The notes beneath the pieces were generated by a model, which searched no databases, was not told the DNA's origin, and was given only the letters and a program-made list of their open reading frames with translations. Position numbers and translations under genes: made by a program. Shown in pieces: positions 11,030 through 22,300 of a stretch of 64,000 nt of DNA (its first letter is position 1; each line of letters opens with the position of its first letter). The DNA is taken from positions 3,843,001 through 3,907,000 of the forward strand of contig CANXME010000532.1 in NCBI GenBank assembly GCA_948144175.1, written 5' to 3'. Source of the DNA: Closterium sp. NIES-65. Its lineage: Eukaryota; Streptophyta; Zygnematophyceae; Desmidiales; Closteriaceae.

Positions 11030-13680
11030 GGCCTGGGGGTGGGTCTGGGGGTGCAGGGGGTGCTGGGTCGGGAGCTGCTGAGCCTGGGGGTGCTGCGTCT
11101 GGAGCTGCTGAGCCTGGGGTTTCTCCTGCTGCTGCGTCTCGCCGGGAGCCCCTCTCTCCACAGGAGCTGCGCGAGTGGTACGCTCGCCGCTGGAGGCGTG
11201 CTGCTGAGTCTGGAGGTGCTGCTGGAGCTGGAGCTGGAGCTTCTTCGACCGTCGAGGGTGCGGGTGCTGCCGGTCCCGGAGCTGCTGGACCTGCGGGTCC
11301 TCCTGGAGCTGGAGGTGCTGAGGGCGTTGGTGCTGAGCCTACTGCTGTTGGTCCTGCCGCTGGAGGTGTGGGTGGCGCTGGTGCTGTCGCTGAGGGTGCT
11401 GGTGCTATCCCTGCTGAGTCTAGAGCTGCCGCGCGGCCTCGGCCGTACTTCGTTCCGCTCCTACAGCAGGTTCTTGGTCTTTCTCCTTCGGTAGAGTGTC
11501 CACAGCCTGTCCAGTCGCAGTCACTGTTGGAGCCTTCCTCTCCTCTGCCTGCTCCCTCTCCTTACACTGGTCCTACTGGAGGTCTTGCTGAGCGTCGTGA
11601 GCCTGCGTCTCGTCCCGCGTCGCCTGTTCGTGCTGCTCGCGCTAGTGGTCGCGGTTCGCGTCAGCGTCCTCCTCCTGTCCCTGGCACGCACCGGATGTCT
11701 CTGCGTCCGTCCACTGCTCCTCTGCGTGCCCCTTTGCCTTCGCCTCCTGAGTCCTCTCTTCCTGCGCTTGCCGACCCTGAGTCGGACTCTCTTCGCGCTG
11801 CCAGTCCTACTGTCACGCGTCTGCTTGCTACTGTCGTCACTGACCCCTCTTTTGAGTCCACTGCTGCGTCTGCTCTAGTCGCTGAGCTCGTTGACTTTGC
11901 TGCTCGCTGTCGTGTCGACTACGCTGCTGGTCTTGTTGCTAAGTCTGCGTCTGTCTGTCCTCCGTCCGTCGGGGGTGAGTGTGCTCTTGGCACGGACGTC
12001 CTAGAGGACAGACAGGAGGAGTTACATTGTCTAGCGGCTGCTTCACCTCATCTCGCGTCTGTACTGCTTGCCCCTGAGGGAGACCCGGATGCACTAGACA
12101 TCCCGACTCCGCGTTCTTACGCGGAGGCCGTAGAGGGTCCCTACTCCTCTCAGTGGCAGGCAGCTATGGATGCAGAGATGGCTTCCTGGAAGTCCACAGG
12201 CACCTACGTTGACGCAGTTCCCCCTCCTGGGGCGAACATCGTCAGTGGCATGTGGATCTTCCGGGTGAAGCGGCCGCCGGGCTCTCCACCTGTCTTCAAG
12301 GCGCGGTACGTTGCTCGTGGCTTCAGTCAGCGGCAGGGAGTTGACTACTTTCAGACCTTCTCTCCCACCCCGAAGATGACCACTCTTCGGGTGCTGCTGC
12401 ACATAGCCGCTCAGCGCGACTACGAGCTTCACTCTCTCGACTTCAGCACTGCGTTCCTGCAGGGTAGCCTGCACGAGGAGATCTGGCTGCGCCGTCCACC
12501 TGGCTTCACTGGGACTTTCCCTCCTGGCACCCAGTGGAGCCTCCGACGGCCAGTCTACGGTCTCCGCCAGGCACCGCGTGAGTGGCACGACACACTGAGG
12601 ACTACGCTTGCGGCTCTTGGGTTTGCTCCTTCTACTGCTGACCCGTCGCTGTTTCTGCGCAGCGACACTTCACTGCCGCCGTTCTACATCCTCGTGTACG
12701 TCGACGACTTGGTCTTTGCCACAGCGGACACTGCTGGACTCGCCTACGTGAAGTCCGAACTGCTGAAGAGACACACGTGCACAGACCTGGGTGAACTGCG
12801 CAGCTACCTTGGCTTGCAGATCACTCGGGACAGAGCACGCCGCACCATTACCTTGACTCAGTCACACATGGTGCAGCAGGTCCTTCAGCGCTTCGGCTTC
12901 ACGTACTCCTCGCCTCAGGCCACTCCTCTGCCTACTCGCCACTCACTCTCAGCTCTGCCTTCGGATGAGTCCGTAGAGTCGAGTGGTCCGTATGCAGAGC
13001 TTGTTGGCTGCCTCATGTACCTGATGACCTGCACACGACCTGACCTTGCATATCCTCTGAGCATTCTTGCACGCTATGTTGCTCCTGGGAGACACAGACC
13101 AGAGCACATGGCTGCAGCGAAGAGGGTATTGCGCTACCTGTGCAGTACGTCGGGCATGGGGCTTGTGCTTGGAGGGCGGAGTCCAGTGGTCCTTACCGGC
13201 CACGCGGACGCTTCTTGGGCTGACGACCAGGCTACGCAGCGGTCGTCACAGGGTTACACCTTCAGCCTTGGTTCCGGCTCTGTCTCGTGGCGGTCTACTC
13301 GCTCGTCTTCGGTTCTCGGCTCCAGTTGTGAGGCTGAGATCTACGCCGGGGCCATGGCTGCACAGGAGCTTCGCTGGCTCACCTACCTGCTGACTGACCT
13401 TGGAGAGCCGCCTCGTTCTCCTCCATTGCTGTACGTAGACAACAAGGCCATGCTGGCCTTGTGTCGAGAGCAGCGCTTGGAGCACAGAACGAAGCACATT
13501 GCTCTCCGCTACTTCCTTGCTCGTGAGCTGCAGCAGCGTGGTCAGTTGCGACTTGCGTACGTGGCCTCTGAGGCCAACACTGCTGATGTGTTCACCAAGG
13601 CACTCGCGCCTTGTGACCATCAGCGCTTTTGCACCCAGCTGGGTCTTGTGCCTGTCTTGCCTCACTTGCTCTCCTCTTGA
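11030..13680 (+). pseudogene. linker, RT and RNase H region of Copia-D
   Basis: Encodes the Ala/Glu/Pro/Gly-rich linker, then the copia reverse transcriptase ([38 protein letters not shown] at about 12,700) and RNase H ([29 protein letters not shown]), ending at a stop at 13,678-13,680. At least 770 codons are open. No gag, protease or integrase is present, so this is a remnant of a larger polyprotein. Confidence 0.9.
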
Positions 13681-13780
13681 CTTCACTTGTACTGTGACAT
13701 ATATATATACCTGCTCTTGCTTGTCTAGTTTTATATATATGTCTGTACTCCTGCATGTGAACTGGCCTCTGGCCCTGCTC

Positions 13781-13886
13781 TTGTGCTCGGACTGTGTGGT
13801 GACTTTGTGATCCACCCTGAGCTTGCTTTGCTTTGCTTGACGGGTCTTGTGACCCCTTGTTCTCCCCCACTTTGCCTATGGGGGTG
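13781..13886 (+). promoter_or_regulatory. 3' conserved block and polypurine-tract hairpin of Copia-D
   Basis: GTGTGGTGAC followed by GTGATCCACCCTGAGCTT (13,807-13,824), then CCCCCA-CTTTGCCTA-TGGGGG, then TG and the 3' LTR. The G-run is the polypurine tract. Confidence 0.65.
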
Positions 13887-14018
13887 TGTCAAACATTATA
13901 TATGTTATGCTTGTGTAGGCTACAGTGGGTTAGCCTATAGGGGGTACACAATTCTAGGGTTTCCTACTTGTACTCATTTCACTGCTAGTTCATTTATTCC
14001 TGTTCGCTTATTCTCACA
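13887..14018 (+). repeat. 3' LTR of Copia-D (132 bp)
   Basis: Matches 10,676-10,807 at all but one position; GTTAT follows. Confidence 0.95.
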
Positions 14019-14044
14019 GTTATCACCATTTTCCTCCATTTGGC

Positions 14045-14469
14045 GATTTACAGGAAGATTTGCGACGAAAATAATTGAATTCTAGGCGCAGGTCATCTTT
14101 CTGTGAGTCGAATCAACTGTAGAAATGACAAGCTCTGATTCTGTAGGTCGCGTAGTTCTCCCTTAGTCGAAATTCATGTCGGATTGCGGCCGTTGAGAAG
14201 AAATTCGATCCGACGCTCCAAATTCCAACCTTTTTGGTCGAACTTTCCAGGGCCGTTGATGTTTGAATCGATCCGACGGTCAAAATTCCAACTTGTTTGC
14301 CACTAGACCTGAGGAGTGTTCGAAAACCGGTTCGAGGGGGACGTTAGAAAATAGCGCGGAACTGGTTTACGTACCTGAAATCGGCGCTTTCCGTCGTCGC
14401 CCCCGCGGTTTTAAATGCTAGGCTTTAGCGGTCGAAAAACTTTGCGTCTAAACAGGCTTTGATACCAAG
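14045..14469 (-). other. leader of Ty3-1
   Basis: Non-coding 5' leader between the gag start and the 5' LTR. Next to the LTR, in element orientation, is CTTGGTATCAAAGCCTG, a primer-binding site of the initiator-Met type set two bases in from the LTR. No other gene was seen. Confidence 0.6.
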
Positions 14470-14836
14470 TGTGAGGATCTAGGATCGAGCTCAGAAAAGA
14501 GAATGTGAATTGAATGATCACCTGGGTACAACACGAGGCTATATATAGGCTCGACACAAGGCCCCGTAACCAGGTGTTACGCGAAGGTTCCGCGGGTCGC
14601 GAAGCGTCTCGAACAGATCCTTACCGAATTCGGTAGAAGGCAATTCGGTGGCAACCAAAAAGCCAGAATTCGGTGCACGCAACCTAGCTCGGTGCTATAA
14701 CTATAATAAAATATAGGAAAGCACCTAGCCTAGGAAATCAAGCAATTCACGCCTGCATATAATTATCCTATGCTAGAAATAGCATAATAAAGTAAGGCAT
14801 GTAAGTATAGCTGGCATAAGCCGTCGTACTCTCACA
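14470..14836 (-). repeat. 5' LTR of Ty3-1 (367 bp)
   Basis: Begins TGTGAGAGTACG and ends CCTCACA in element orientation. It has a TATA-like CTATATATAG (about 14,540-14,548). A close relative is the solo LTR at 25,667-26,043. GTATG (14,837-14,841) follows. Confidence 0.9.
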
Positions 14837-15052
14837 GTATGCCCCACAACAGCCTAGAGACATACAAATGCAATTTGACAACAAAACCTCTGTGACTTGT
14901 GTAGGCTTCGAGCTTTCGAGACAAGAAATCTAGGACGCGAGACAGACATGACTTAACCAATAGGCGGATTGCTCAGGGTAGGCCCCAATACCTATACCAG
15001 GGTAAAATACCTTCTTTTTCATGTCTAGCGGCCACTTTTTGTGGGGTAACCT
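14837..15052. other. intergenic sequence, nothing recognised
   Basis: AT-balanced sequence between Ty3-1 and a SMART-like element. No gene, RNA or repeat could be recognised. Confidence 0.5.
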
Positions 15053-15396
15053 TGTCAGAGGTCCACTGGTGATCCCTGGTCAATCCTAGGGAAGGGTTAC
15101 AGGCTCGGTGTTCTGGGGGGTTATGGGTGCACTGACCCGCTACTTAACAAGCCCTTTTATCCCAATGGTCCAGTGGTTGGGATTCTCACATCGTATCATA
15201 GCGAAGGTCTCGGGTTCGAATCCTAGTGTGTGCACTTCGGGCATCTCAGTGCGGGGGGTGTCAGAGGTCCAGTGGTGATCCCTGATTGATCCTAGGGAAG
15301 GGTTACAGGCTCGTTGTCCTGGGGGGTTATGGGCGCACTGACCCGCTACTTAACAAGCCCTTTTATCCCAATGGTCTAGTGGTTGGGAGTATGACA
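15053..15396 (+). mobile_element. SMART-like mini LTR element 1 (344 bp)
   Basis: Two 138-bp direct repeats (15,053-15,190 and 15,259-15,396) start TGTCAG and end CACA or GACA. They enclose only 68 bp, which begins with a PBS-like TCGTATCATAGC and ends in a purine-rich GCGGGGGG. The flanks AACCT (15,048-15,052) and ACCCT (15,397-15,401) differ at one base, so the duplication is imperfect. The repeats differ at about 11 of 138 positions, so the copy is old. A tRNA-like A box (15,166-15,176) and B box (15,213-15,223) straddle the LTR/PBS junction. Same family as 53,941-54,315. An alternative is a duplicated tRNA-derived SINE. Confidence 0.8.
15166..15223 (+). promoter_or_regulatory. tRNA-like A box and B box in SMART-like element 1
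   Basis: TGGTCCAGTGG (15,166-15,176) fits the Pol III A box and GGTTCGAATCC (15,213-15,223) fits the B box, with 36 bp between them, a usual tRNA-gene spacing. The first half resembles a tRNA-Glu D arm. The PBS lies between the boxes, where the anticodon arm would be. Confidence 0.5.
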
Positions 15397-15924
15397 ACCC
15401 TTTCCCAAACAGTGTAATAGGATTTTTACCCTAGGCGAAAAATGTTTTTTTTTTAACCCTTATACGAATTTCTTTTAGCCTCACTGTAAAGGGCTTGCTC
15501 AGAATCACACTGATACCAGATCCTCTGTAGCGAGGATTCTCCTTGCGATTAAAGCCAGGGTCTCATGTACACTCGGTTTACATGAGACCCTGGTTTTAAG
15601 TGCAGGAAGCCGTAAAATTCTGCGAGTGCTGCCAGCGACGCTGCGATGCGACTATGCGATGGTGATCGAGCGCTGTTGTCACCCACAGCTCGATCGTCGC
15701 GCTCGCGGGGGGTTCGGGATTCCCAATATCGGTGTGTGCCATTGATTACTCCGATTGCCAACACCACAGGTGACAAGCTTGCAAGGTCCAATTTACTGTA
15801 CAATTTTGACAGTCCACGAAATCGGGTCACCCTGTGCACTGCGAAGCTATAGTTAATCCGTAGCTCGATCGATCGAGGTAGGGGACACGCCCTTACAGCT
15901 TTACAATTCCAGTCACACGTCTAA
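15397..15924. other. intergenic sequence with one strong hairpin
   Basis: No gene recognised. A minus-strand frame of 96 codons (15,549-15,839) matches nothing known to me and overlaps the hairpin, so it is probably chance. Confidence 0.4.
15549..15599. repeat. 21-bp inverted repeat with 9-nt loop
   Basis: The left arm 15,549-15,569 and right arm 15,579-15,599 pair over 21 positions, with only one G-U type pair. The core CCAGGGTCTCATGTA is perfect. It could be a foldback remnant, a small-RNA precursor or a rho-independent-like fold of no function. Confidence 0.8.
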
Positions 15925-16163
15925 GGGCGTGTTACATTTTTCATTTTTTCGTCCGGACGGCCGACTGTCCGGACAATTGTGTGGTTACGGAACTCGTTAA
16001 ACCTCGGCAGTGAGTTGGTCAGGGTCTAAACGAAGTCGCATTCTTCGTATTGCCTCCTTACAACATCGCATTGGTCGCAACGCAACCGTGCAACGTCGCA
16101 ATCTTTGCACGCGTCCGGACAGCCGTCCGGACTTTCAGCGACTTCGAAAAATGTAACACACCC
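15925..16163. mobile_element. Tourist-like (PIF/Harbinger) MITE, 239 bp, TSD TAA
   Basis: Terminal inverted repeats GGGCGTGTTACATTTTTC (15,925-15,942) and its partner (16,146-16,163) match at 17 of 18 positions. TAA lies on each side (15,922-15,924 and 16,164-16,166). GGG(C/T)GTGTT ends with a 3-bp TWA duplication are the Tourist/PIF-Harbinger signature. Sub-terminal GTCCGGAC palindromes occur near both ends. There is no coding capacity, so it would need a transposase supplied elsewhere. Confidence 0.85.
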
Positions 16164-16194
16164 TAACCAGCTGAAACACCTCCTGGAGTTAATA

Positions 16195-16325
16195 CGCATT
16201 ATAGGGAAGTTATGCGCATGTAGTTCTAGCTGTAGTGTAGTCCCATATTTGTTCTGTGTGGTGGTGCACCACTCCTTGCATGGTTCTCCTCTACTTGTAC
16301 TTGTGATTCCATAGTTCAACCCCTT
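16195..16325 (+). repeat. degraded LTR-like fragment
   Basis: Contains GCATGTAGTTCTAGCTGTAG and GGTGGTGCACC, both shared with the LTR-like insert at 55,189-55,451. The rest is diverged and the ends cannot be placed. It is probably an old solo LTR of the same family. Confidence 0.5.
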
Positions 16326-16661
16326 CCTGCTTGGACATCACTATCATGCCTAGGTTAAACCCTAAGCTTCTTGTCTTCACTATGCCTACTATTTTGACAA
16401 GTTACACTTCATAATCATTGCAGAAGTTTTTCTAGGCTATTTTTGGTAGTGTATGAATTTTCTTACACTAGGAATCAGGGTAGAGCTGGCGTGAAACCCC
16501 GATTAGACAGTGTGGCCCTAAACCAATTTAGGGGGTCCCTAAAATGAATGTGAGGGCCTGATATTAGGTACCACCACTGATTTTTGCGAGCAGGGCTCTC
16601 GTTATCAGACTATTTTAGTCTGTTGGTCTAGGTTTCAGGCACTGATTGTGTAGTTCATATG
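16326..16661. other. intergenic sequence, nothing recognised
   Basis: Low-complexity, stop-rich sequence between two LTR-like remnants. No gene recognised. Confidence 0.4.
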
Positions 16662-16803
16662 TGTCACAAGAACGAGGAAAAAGTTTAGAACAAGAAAGAG
16701 GGTTGCACTAGCAAGAAGTTGAGTACATATAGGAAACCCTAGATTGGGCTGTACTCGCTATAGAGTACCCCACTGCAGGCTAGACAAATACAACATTCTG
16801 AAA
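16662..16803 (-). repeat. solo copia LTR, degraded
   Basis: It has the copia LTR core: GAGTACA (16,731-16,737), an AAACCCTAG telo-box, TGTACTC (16,750-16,756) and GAGTACCCCACTGCAGGCTA, in minus orientation as in the other minus elements. There is no PBS or element body beside it. A clear duplication was not found, so the ends are approximate. Confidence 0.7.
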
Positions 16804-17815
16804 ATGTGCTCCAGCGGACTTAAGCTTATGGCTCATATGAGAGCCCAGACAAAGGCTATATCGTCATATGCTTTTTCAGGAAGCTTATATAATTTCGTCT
16901 GCTCTAGCAGGACTCGCGTATGGTTTCGTATGAAAGAGCCAAAATAGCACAGTTGGCCAAGCCATAGGAGCAGCAATATGTTGTCTCTTCAAGCACGCGT
17001 AATGATTTTTGCGTGAGGGCCCGGGGGTTATTTTGAATTCTTCCTCCCATCGACATCTGATCTGACTCAGGTTTTGCCACGCATCTATCTAGGTAGTTGT
17101 TGTCGGCGCGCTGCCAGGGTTTTGCCCCCCCTCGCTGATAGAGTGCAAGGAGGACAAACGGTCCGTAATCCCCGTAATGGGGTTACAGGATATCATCACC
17201 TCACGCGGGGCACGCTAGGAAAACGACGAACTCAGGGCTAGGCACTCGGTCGCTCACCCCTGCCACGAACCGACCGACCCTTGGGCTTATACAGTAGCTG
17301 GGAGCCAAGCCACGATAGCACGTGGCTAGGCCGAGAGCTGACCAAGCCCGGGCCCAGCTGATGCAGCTAGGCTGGGACCACCTGACCAATCCGACGACCA
17401 GGGCTGGGCCACGCTGACGCAACAAAGAGCGACTAGTTACCCGACGTCGCAGCCTTTCGATTTCTCCTGTTCAATTTCCTGGTTCGCGAAATCCGTAACC
17501 TTGCATCATGTTGCCCCCGCAAAAACATGTCGGCCTTTTTGCACTTTGCTTCACTCGTGCAGTAGTGGAATACAGACAACTTCCCCTTCTGCCCATGGTT
17601 TCACGAGGTATTCGACTTCACGCCCCATATATAAACCGCACTAGCACGGAAATCCGCACCTAAAAGACTACATTTTCTCGAGGGTGAAAAGCACAACAGA
17701 CAAAGCATGCACCCGCCCGCCCTCGCACTTCCGTGAAACCCTCGTGAAAATTTGTCTGAATAGTCGGATCAAGCTTTACATTCTGTCTGAGCTTAAAACC
17801 AAAATATAAAATAAT
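16804..17815. other. intergenic sequence, no gene recognised
   Basis: About 1 kb without a convincing frame, RNA or repeat. A short imperfect foldback (GTAATCCCC with GGGGTTAC) lies near 17,170-17,190. It could hold unannotated exons that cannot be recognised without transcripts. Confidence 0.4.
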
Positions 17816-17820
17816 GAACC

Positions 17821-18129
17821 TGTTACGGGTGCAATGAATCGAAGTAGCGAGAATTGCACTAAGGTGTGAGCGAAGGCATGAGCGAACATTTATACGCGAA
17901 ACATGCAAACGGTAATGCGGTGCGTGCAAGCTAGCTAGTGCTACGCTGGCAGCGAGGCTCGGGCTAGTCCCGAAGCGTAGGCCGACACGGCCGGGCCACC
18001 AGTGCGAGGTTTGGCAAAACAGTGCGCGCGAGGTCGGCGAAGTCCCGTTAGCAGTAACGGGCGAACAACGGCTGTTGGTGTACGTGATGTAGTCGGGCTC
18101 CGTAAGGAATGCCGAGAAAAATTCTTACA
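17821..18129 (-). repeat. 3' LTR of Ty3-2 (309 bp)
   Basis: Begins TGTAAGAATTTTTC and ends CCCGTAACA in element orientation. About 4% different from the 5' LTR, which is about 20 bp longer. Confidence 0.92.
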
Positions 18130-18255
18130 CTACCCCCCCCCCCCCCCCCTCAAGAAGCCCCCTCCGCTACGTGAGAGCGTGTATATCGCGGAATCCCTGG
18201 CTCCTCAGGTACACTTGCAGGGCAGGGTGGTTTTCAATGTTGGCCAAGGGCACCC
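18130..18255 (-). pseudogene. polypurine tract and pol C-terminus of Ty3-2
   Basis: A run of 18 C on the plus strand (G on the element strand) beside the LTR is the polypurine tract. Upstream of it in the element is the end of pol: a chromodomain-tail-like segment (NHPALQVYLRSQGF) that resembles the end of the Ty3-3 polyprotein. Copia-K is inserted at 18,256. Confidence 0.75.
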
Positions 18256-19274
18256 TGTTATAGTCAAGAGTCCACTTAGAGGTCGCGGATGCCCATGAAA
18301 CCCCCTAAGCAGAATCTGACGTCTTCAAACCGCCTCTGTTCAAAATGCCGTCACAATCAGCTCCAAAACCATACGAGGCTGAAACTTGGACAGCGGTTAG
18401 CCTTAGGTGTCTGCTTTCCAACGGTATATAACTTGTTATTATCAGAGGTGTGTGCACTACGCAGTGAACGAAAACGTAAGCTCGGCTGAAAAAAACGTGT
18501 AGTCTCATTGATGCAAGGAAGAGGTGAGTACAACATTGCCTAGGGGACTCATAAGGGGTTGGGTCATCCTGGGAACTCAGAGAATGTTGAGTCCTAGGGG
18601 AGAAAGGCTAGAGAAGGATGGGAAACGTCCTAGCTAGGTCAGCAAAGCCAACCACACATGGATGTTCAGAGCTGTACTCAAGGCAACCAATTGTGAGTTA
18701 AGCCAACCATGAGTCAGCTTGTCTTCCCACTTGCACCCTCTTGCAAGCTGGTTCCAGGAAGACCACACTTCTCAAAAGGAGGGCTGTAGAGTCCCACTTG
18801 ACCACCTGTACTTCTTGTCTCATTCTCTGTCCCTGCACCATTGGCATGACAACAAGAAAGGGTGGCAAGGGAAATGCTGCCAACAGTGCACCATGACTAC
18901 GGAACAGCGCATTTCGGCAGCTGTCACGCAATGCTCACATGTTGAATCGTTCTGAAACTTGGTGAACACCTGCACAGCGGGGAATAAAACTGCTACACCG
19001 AATGTCCGACCAATCAAATCTTGGTAGACGAGTCAGCAGCCGAAATGGTGAACTCGGGTGTTACCAAAAAGGAGTAACACACACTTCCGGGATGCCATAA
19101 GTCTTGAAACATAAAATGTTGTCACGCCTTGGTAAGTGCTTCAAAAACTCTGAAACTTTGAGGGTTTGAAGAACACATGTTGAAAAACCTCCCCACAAAA
19201 TTCCAGAAGCTGAGCAGGCTTGTAGGTCGAATGGGAGTGCGATGACCGTGCCACTGTAATGTGTTGGCACAACA
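18256..19274 (-). repeat. 3' LTR of Copia-K (1,019 bp)
   Basis: TGTTGTGCC...TATAACA in element orientation; the pair is at 23,979-24,998. Short frames inside it (for example 18,289-18,489) recur in both LTRs but look non-coding. Confidence 0.95.
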
Positions 19275-19331
19275 AACTCCCCCTCATCGTGCTCTCATTC
19301 ATCCCTTAGCTGCTCCCTGAAGCTGCCTCCC

Positions 19332-22300
19332 TTAGTTGAAGGACATGCCACACAAGTTGGCGCAGGTCCAATGCTGATGCTTTGCAAGCCGCTTCGTTAA
19401 GAAATCTGCAGGTTGCTTGGTAGTGTTGATGTAGTGCAAGAAGACCGTGCCCTTCTTCACCTCCTTCCTCACCCAATGCCATTTGATATGCATGTGCTTG
19501 TTCAGCCCATGGAGCACAGCGTTGCGAGCCATTGCAATTGCTCCTTGGCTGTCACAAAACACAGGTGTAGGACCCTCTTGCTCCTGCCCCAACTCCTCAA
19601 GCAACCTCCTCATCCAAATCACCTCCTTCACCCCATGAAATAACGCCATGTACTCGCTCTCCGTTGATGAGTGAGCTATCTCCCCTTGCTTCTTAGACTT
19701 CCAGCTCACTGGACTCCCTCCAACACAGCATACATAGCCACCATGGGATGTTGCATCACTAATGTCACTTGCCCATGTAGCGTCGGTGAAGCACGAGAGG
19801 TACAAGTGTCCACGCCTTGCAGGTGCACCGGTCTTGGTGCTCACCTCCTCCACTCCCTTTTGCTTCAGCTGCCCATGCACTGAATATTGCAGCCCCACCC
19901 TTGAGGTTGCCGTGCAGTACCTCACCAGCCTCTCTGCTGCATCAAGGTGCTCTTGAAGGGGCCTAGACACCACACGAGCCAGCTGCGAAACCGCGAATGA
20001 AATATCGGGGCGAGTGTTGACCGAAGCATACATCAAGCTCCCCACCATTGACTGGAACCGACGCTGCAACTCGGGCTCCAACACCTCACCCTCCTCTTCA
20101 TCAAGGTGTAGCTAAAACCCTGAGGGTAGAGGAGTCTTCACACTCCTCCCTTCCTCCAGCCCATACCTCTCCCCCATGGCTGCAAGGTACTTGTGTTGGT
20201 GAAGCCTCAACCATCCCTTCACCTCGTCCCTCTCCACGTGAAGACCAAGGTAATACCCCACCGGTCCAAGGGCCTTGCATTGAAAGGTCTCCTTCAGCTT
20301 CCCTTGCACCTCCTTGATCCTCTCTAGAGATGGAGAGAAGAGGAGAATGTCATCGACATAGACAAGGAGAAACACCTTCTCCTCCTCCCCCTCGGTCATG
20401 AAGAGACTCTCGTCGCACCCGCTGACTTTGAAGCCAAGAGCCTCCAACGCCTCCATCAGCCTTGCATACCAGCACCTTGGAGCTTGTTTGAGGCCATAGA
20501 GGGCCTTGTTGAGCCTGCAAACACGTCCGCTCCCATCGTCATACCCCTCTGGTTGCTTCATGTAGATCTCCTCATCTACCACGCCATAGAGGAAAGCCGT
20601 CTTCACATCCATTTGCTCCACCTTCCAACCACAAACAGCAGCTGCTGCTAGCAACACCCGGAGCGTAGGAGCCTTAGCAACAGGAGCAAACACCTCCTTG
20701 AAGTCAACCCCCTCCCTCTGCTGGAAGCCCTTGATCACAAGTCTTGTTTTGCGCCTCTCCAACTTCCCCTCCGCATCGGTCTTCACACGTAATATCCACG
20801 TGCAATCCAATGCCTTTCTTCCAGGGGGCAGATCAGTGAGGGTCCATGTTCCATTCTCCATGAGGCTCTGAAACTCATCCTCCCTTGAAGCCAACCAAGC
20901 CTCTCGATCATCTCCAGCAAGTGCTTCCTCCATTGAAGCCGGTTCATGAGGTAAGTTGACACCGAAGCAACAAATCTGCTCCATCTCTCCCTCGGCTCCC
21001 TTCTCCTCATCATCTTCCTCCCCCCGGACCAGCAATGCCTTAGGACCCCCAAGCCTTTCATACTTGAGGAAATCCCTTGGGTGAGCAGCTCTCGTGGGCC
21101 TCTCCTTGGCTGCACCCTCCTTAACTCCACCGCGGACAGCACCACGCTTCTCTTGGGTTGTCCGCCTTGATGGATGAGAAGGGGATGATGTTGGCTGCTG
21201 CACCTCCTCCCCGGCATCACATCTCTTAGCTACAGGGGCCTCCTCTTGCTGCAACACTCCTTCCACCTCTGTTGCCTCCCCTTCAGCTCCTCCCAAGTCA
21301 TGTGACACCTCCGTTACATCTGAAGATGAAGACAAGTCGATGGGAATGAGGAGTGGATCGTTCGTTCCCACCTCTATTCCGAGCGGAATGGTGACCTTGC
21401 TCCTCCCTCGCTCCAACCACTCCTTGAACATGAGCCCCTCCATGAACTTGGCATCTCTGGTGGTGAAGATGGTGTTGGCTTTTGGGTCCCACATGAGCCA
21501 CCCTTTGCTCCCTTGTGCAAGTCCCAAATGAACAGCCCACACCGCCGCCGCTTGAAGCTTGTCACGCTTCTCCTTAGGGACGTGCACGAGTCCCATGCAC
21601 CCAAAGACTCGAAGCATATCCACCAGGGGCTTCTTGCCTCTCCACTTCTCCATAGGGACCCAATGCTGCCCTCCCACATGAGTCAATACTCGGTTCTTGA
21701 TGACGGTGGCATGGCGAATAGCGAGGGGCCAGAATCGTAAGGGTAGACCCGAGTCTACCAACATCGTTCTCCCACCCTCCATGATGGTCCGGTTCGCTCT
21801 CTCTGCCACGCCATTGGATTGAGGAGTGTAGGCCGTGGTGAGCTGCTGTTTGATGCCGTGCCGCTTCAGCCAGCTCCGGAACTCCGCTCCCAAGAACTCC
21901 CCACCACGGTCGCTACGAATCGCCTTCACCCGCTTGCCGCTCTCTCGCTCCACCAAGGGCAGCCACTCTTCAATGATGATCCTTGCAGCATCACTTTTCT
22001 TTGCAAGTGGAAAGGACCAGGTGAGCCTTGTGTTATCATCCACCATGGTCATGGAATACAGGGCCCCACCATCTCCCTTCACCTTCATGGGTCCTACGAG
22101 ATCCACATGCACGAGCTCCACTGGGTCACTTGACTTCCCCTCCACCGAATGGAAGGGAAACCGTGAAAACTTGCTGGTCAAGCAAGTCTCACAAGATCCC
22201 ACCTCCTTGGGCTCCCCCTTTATCATTAGCCCCTTGACTCTTTCCTCCTTGAACAGCTGCTGCAACTGAGGTAGCGCCACGTGGCCAAAGCGACGGTGTG

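Larger units (their letters stand above)
10676..14018 (+). mobile_element. Copia-D, internally deleted Ty1/copia element, TSD GTTAT
   Basis: A 3.3 kb element with 132-bp LTRs that differ at one position and a GTTAT duplication (10,671-10,675 and 14,019-14,023). PBS and post-PBS stem-loop are normal, but the leader passes after about 220 bp directly into the IN-RT linker. Gag, protease and integrase are absent, leaving the linker, RT and RNase H. It is inserted in Ty3-1 near the gag start, in the opposite orientation. It is recent and cannot act without help. Whether the deletion preceded insertion is not known. Confidence 0.95.
1642..14836 (-). mobile_element. Ty3-1, Ty3/gypsy element interrupted by copia insertions
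   Basis: Pieces seen, in element order: 5' LTR (14,470-14,836), leader (about 14,045-14,469), gag (9,459-10,675 plus its first codons right of Copia-D) and a protease region (1,642-2,060). Copia-D (10,676-14,018) and Copia-C (2,061-9,453) lie between the pieces, and Copia-B begins at 1,641. RT, RNase H and integrase are not in the window, presumably further left. The base next to the 5' LTR starts GTATG (14,837-14,841), the expected duplication. Broken by at least three insertions and a few further changes. Confidence 0.85.

Noticed and set aside
15166-15235. Genuine tRNA gene
   Set aside because: A and B boxes fit, but acceptor and anticodon stems are not formed and the LTR boundary and PBS run through it.
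15549-15839. Minus-strand frame of 96 codons in intergenic DNA
   Set aside because: No similarity recognised, and it runs through a perfect hairpin; probably chance.
18289-18508. Small frames repeated at 24,012-24,231
   Set aside because: They lie in the two LTRs of Copia-K; their repetition is due to the LTR, with no protein similarity.
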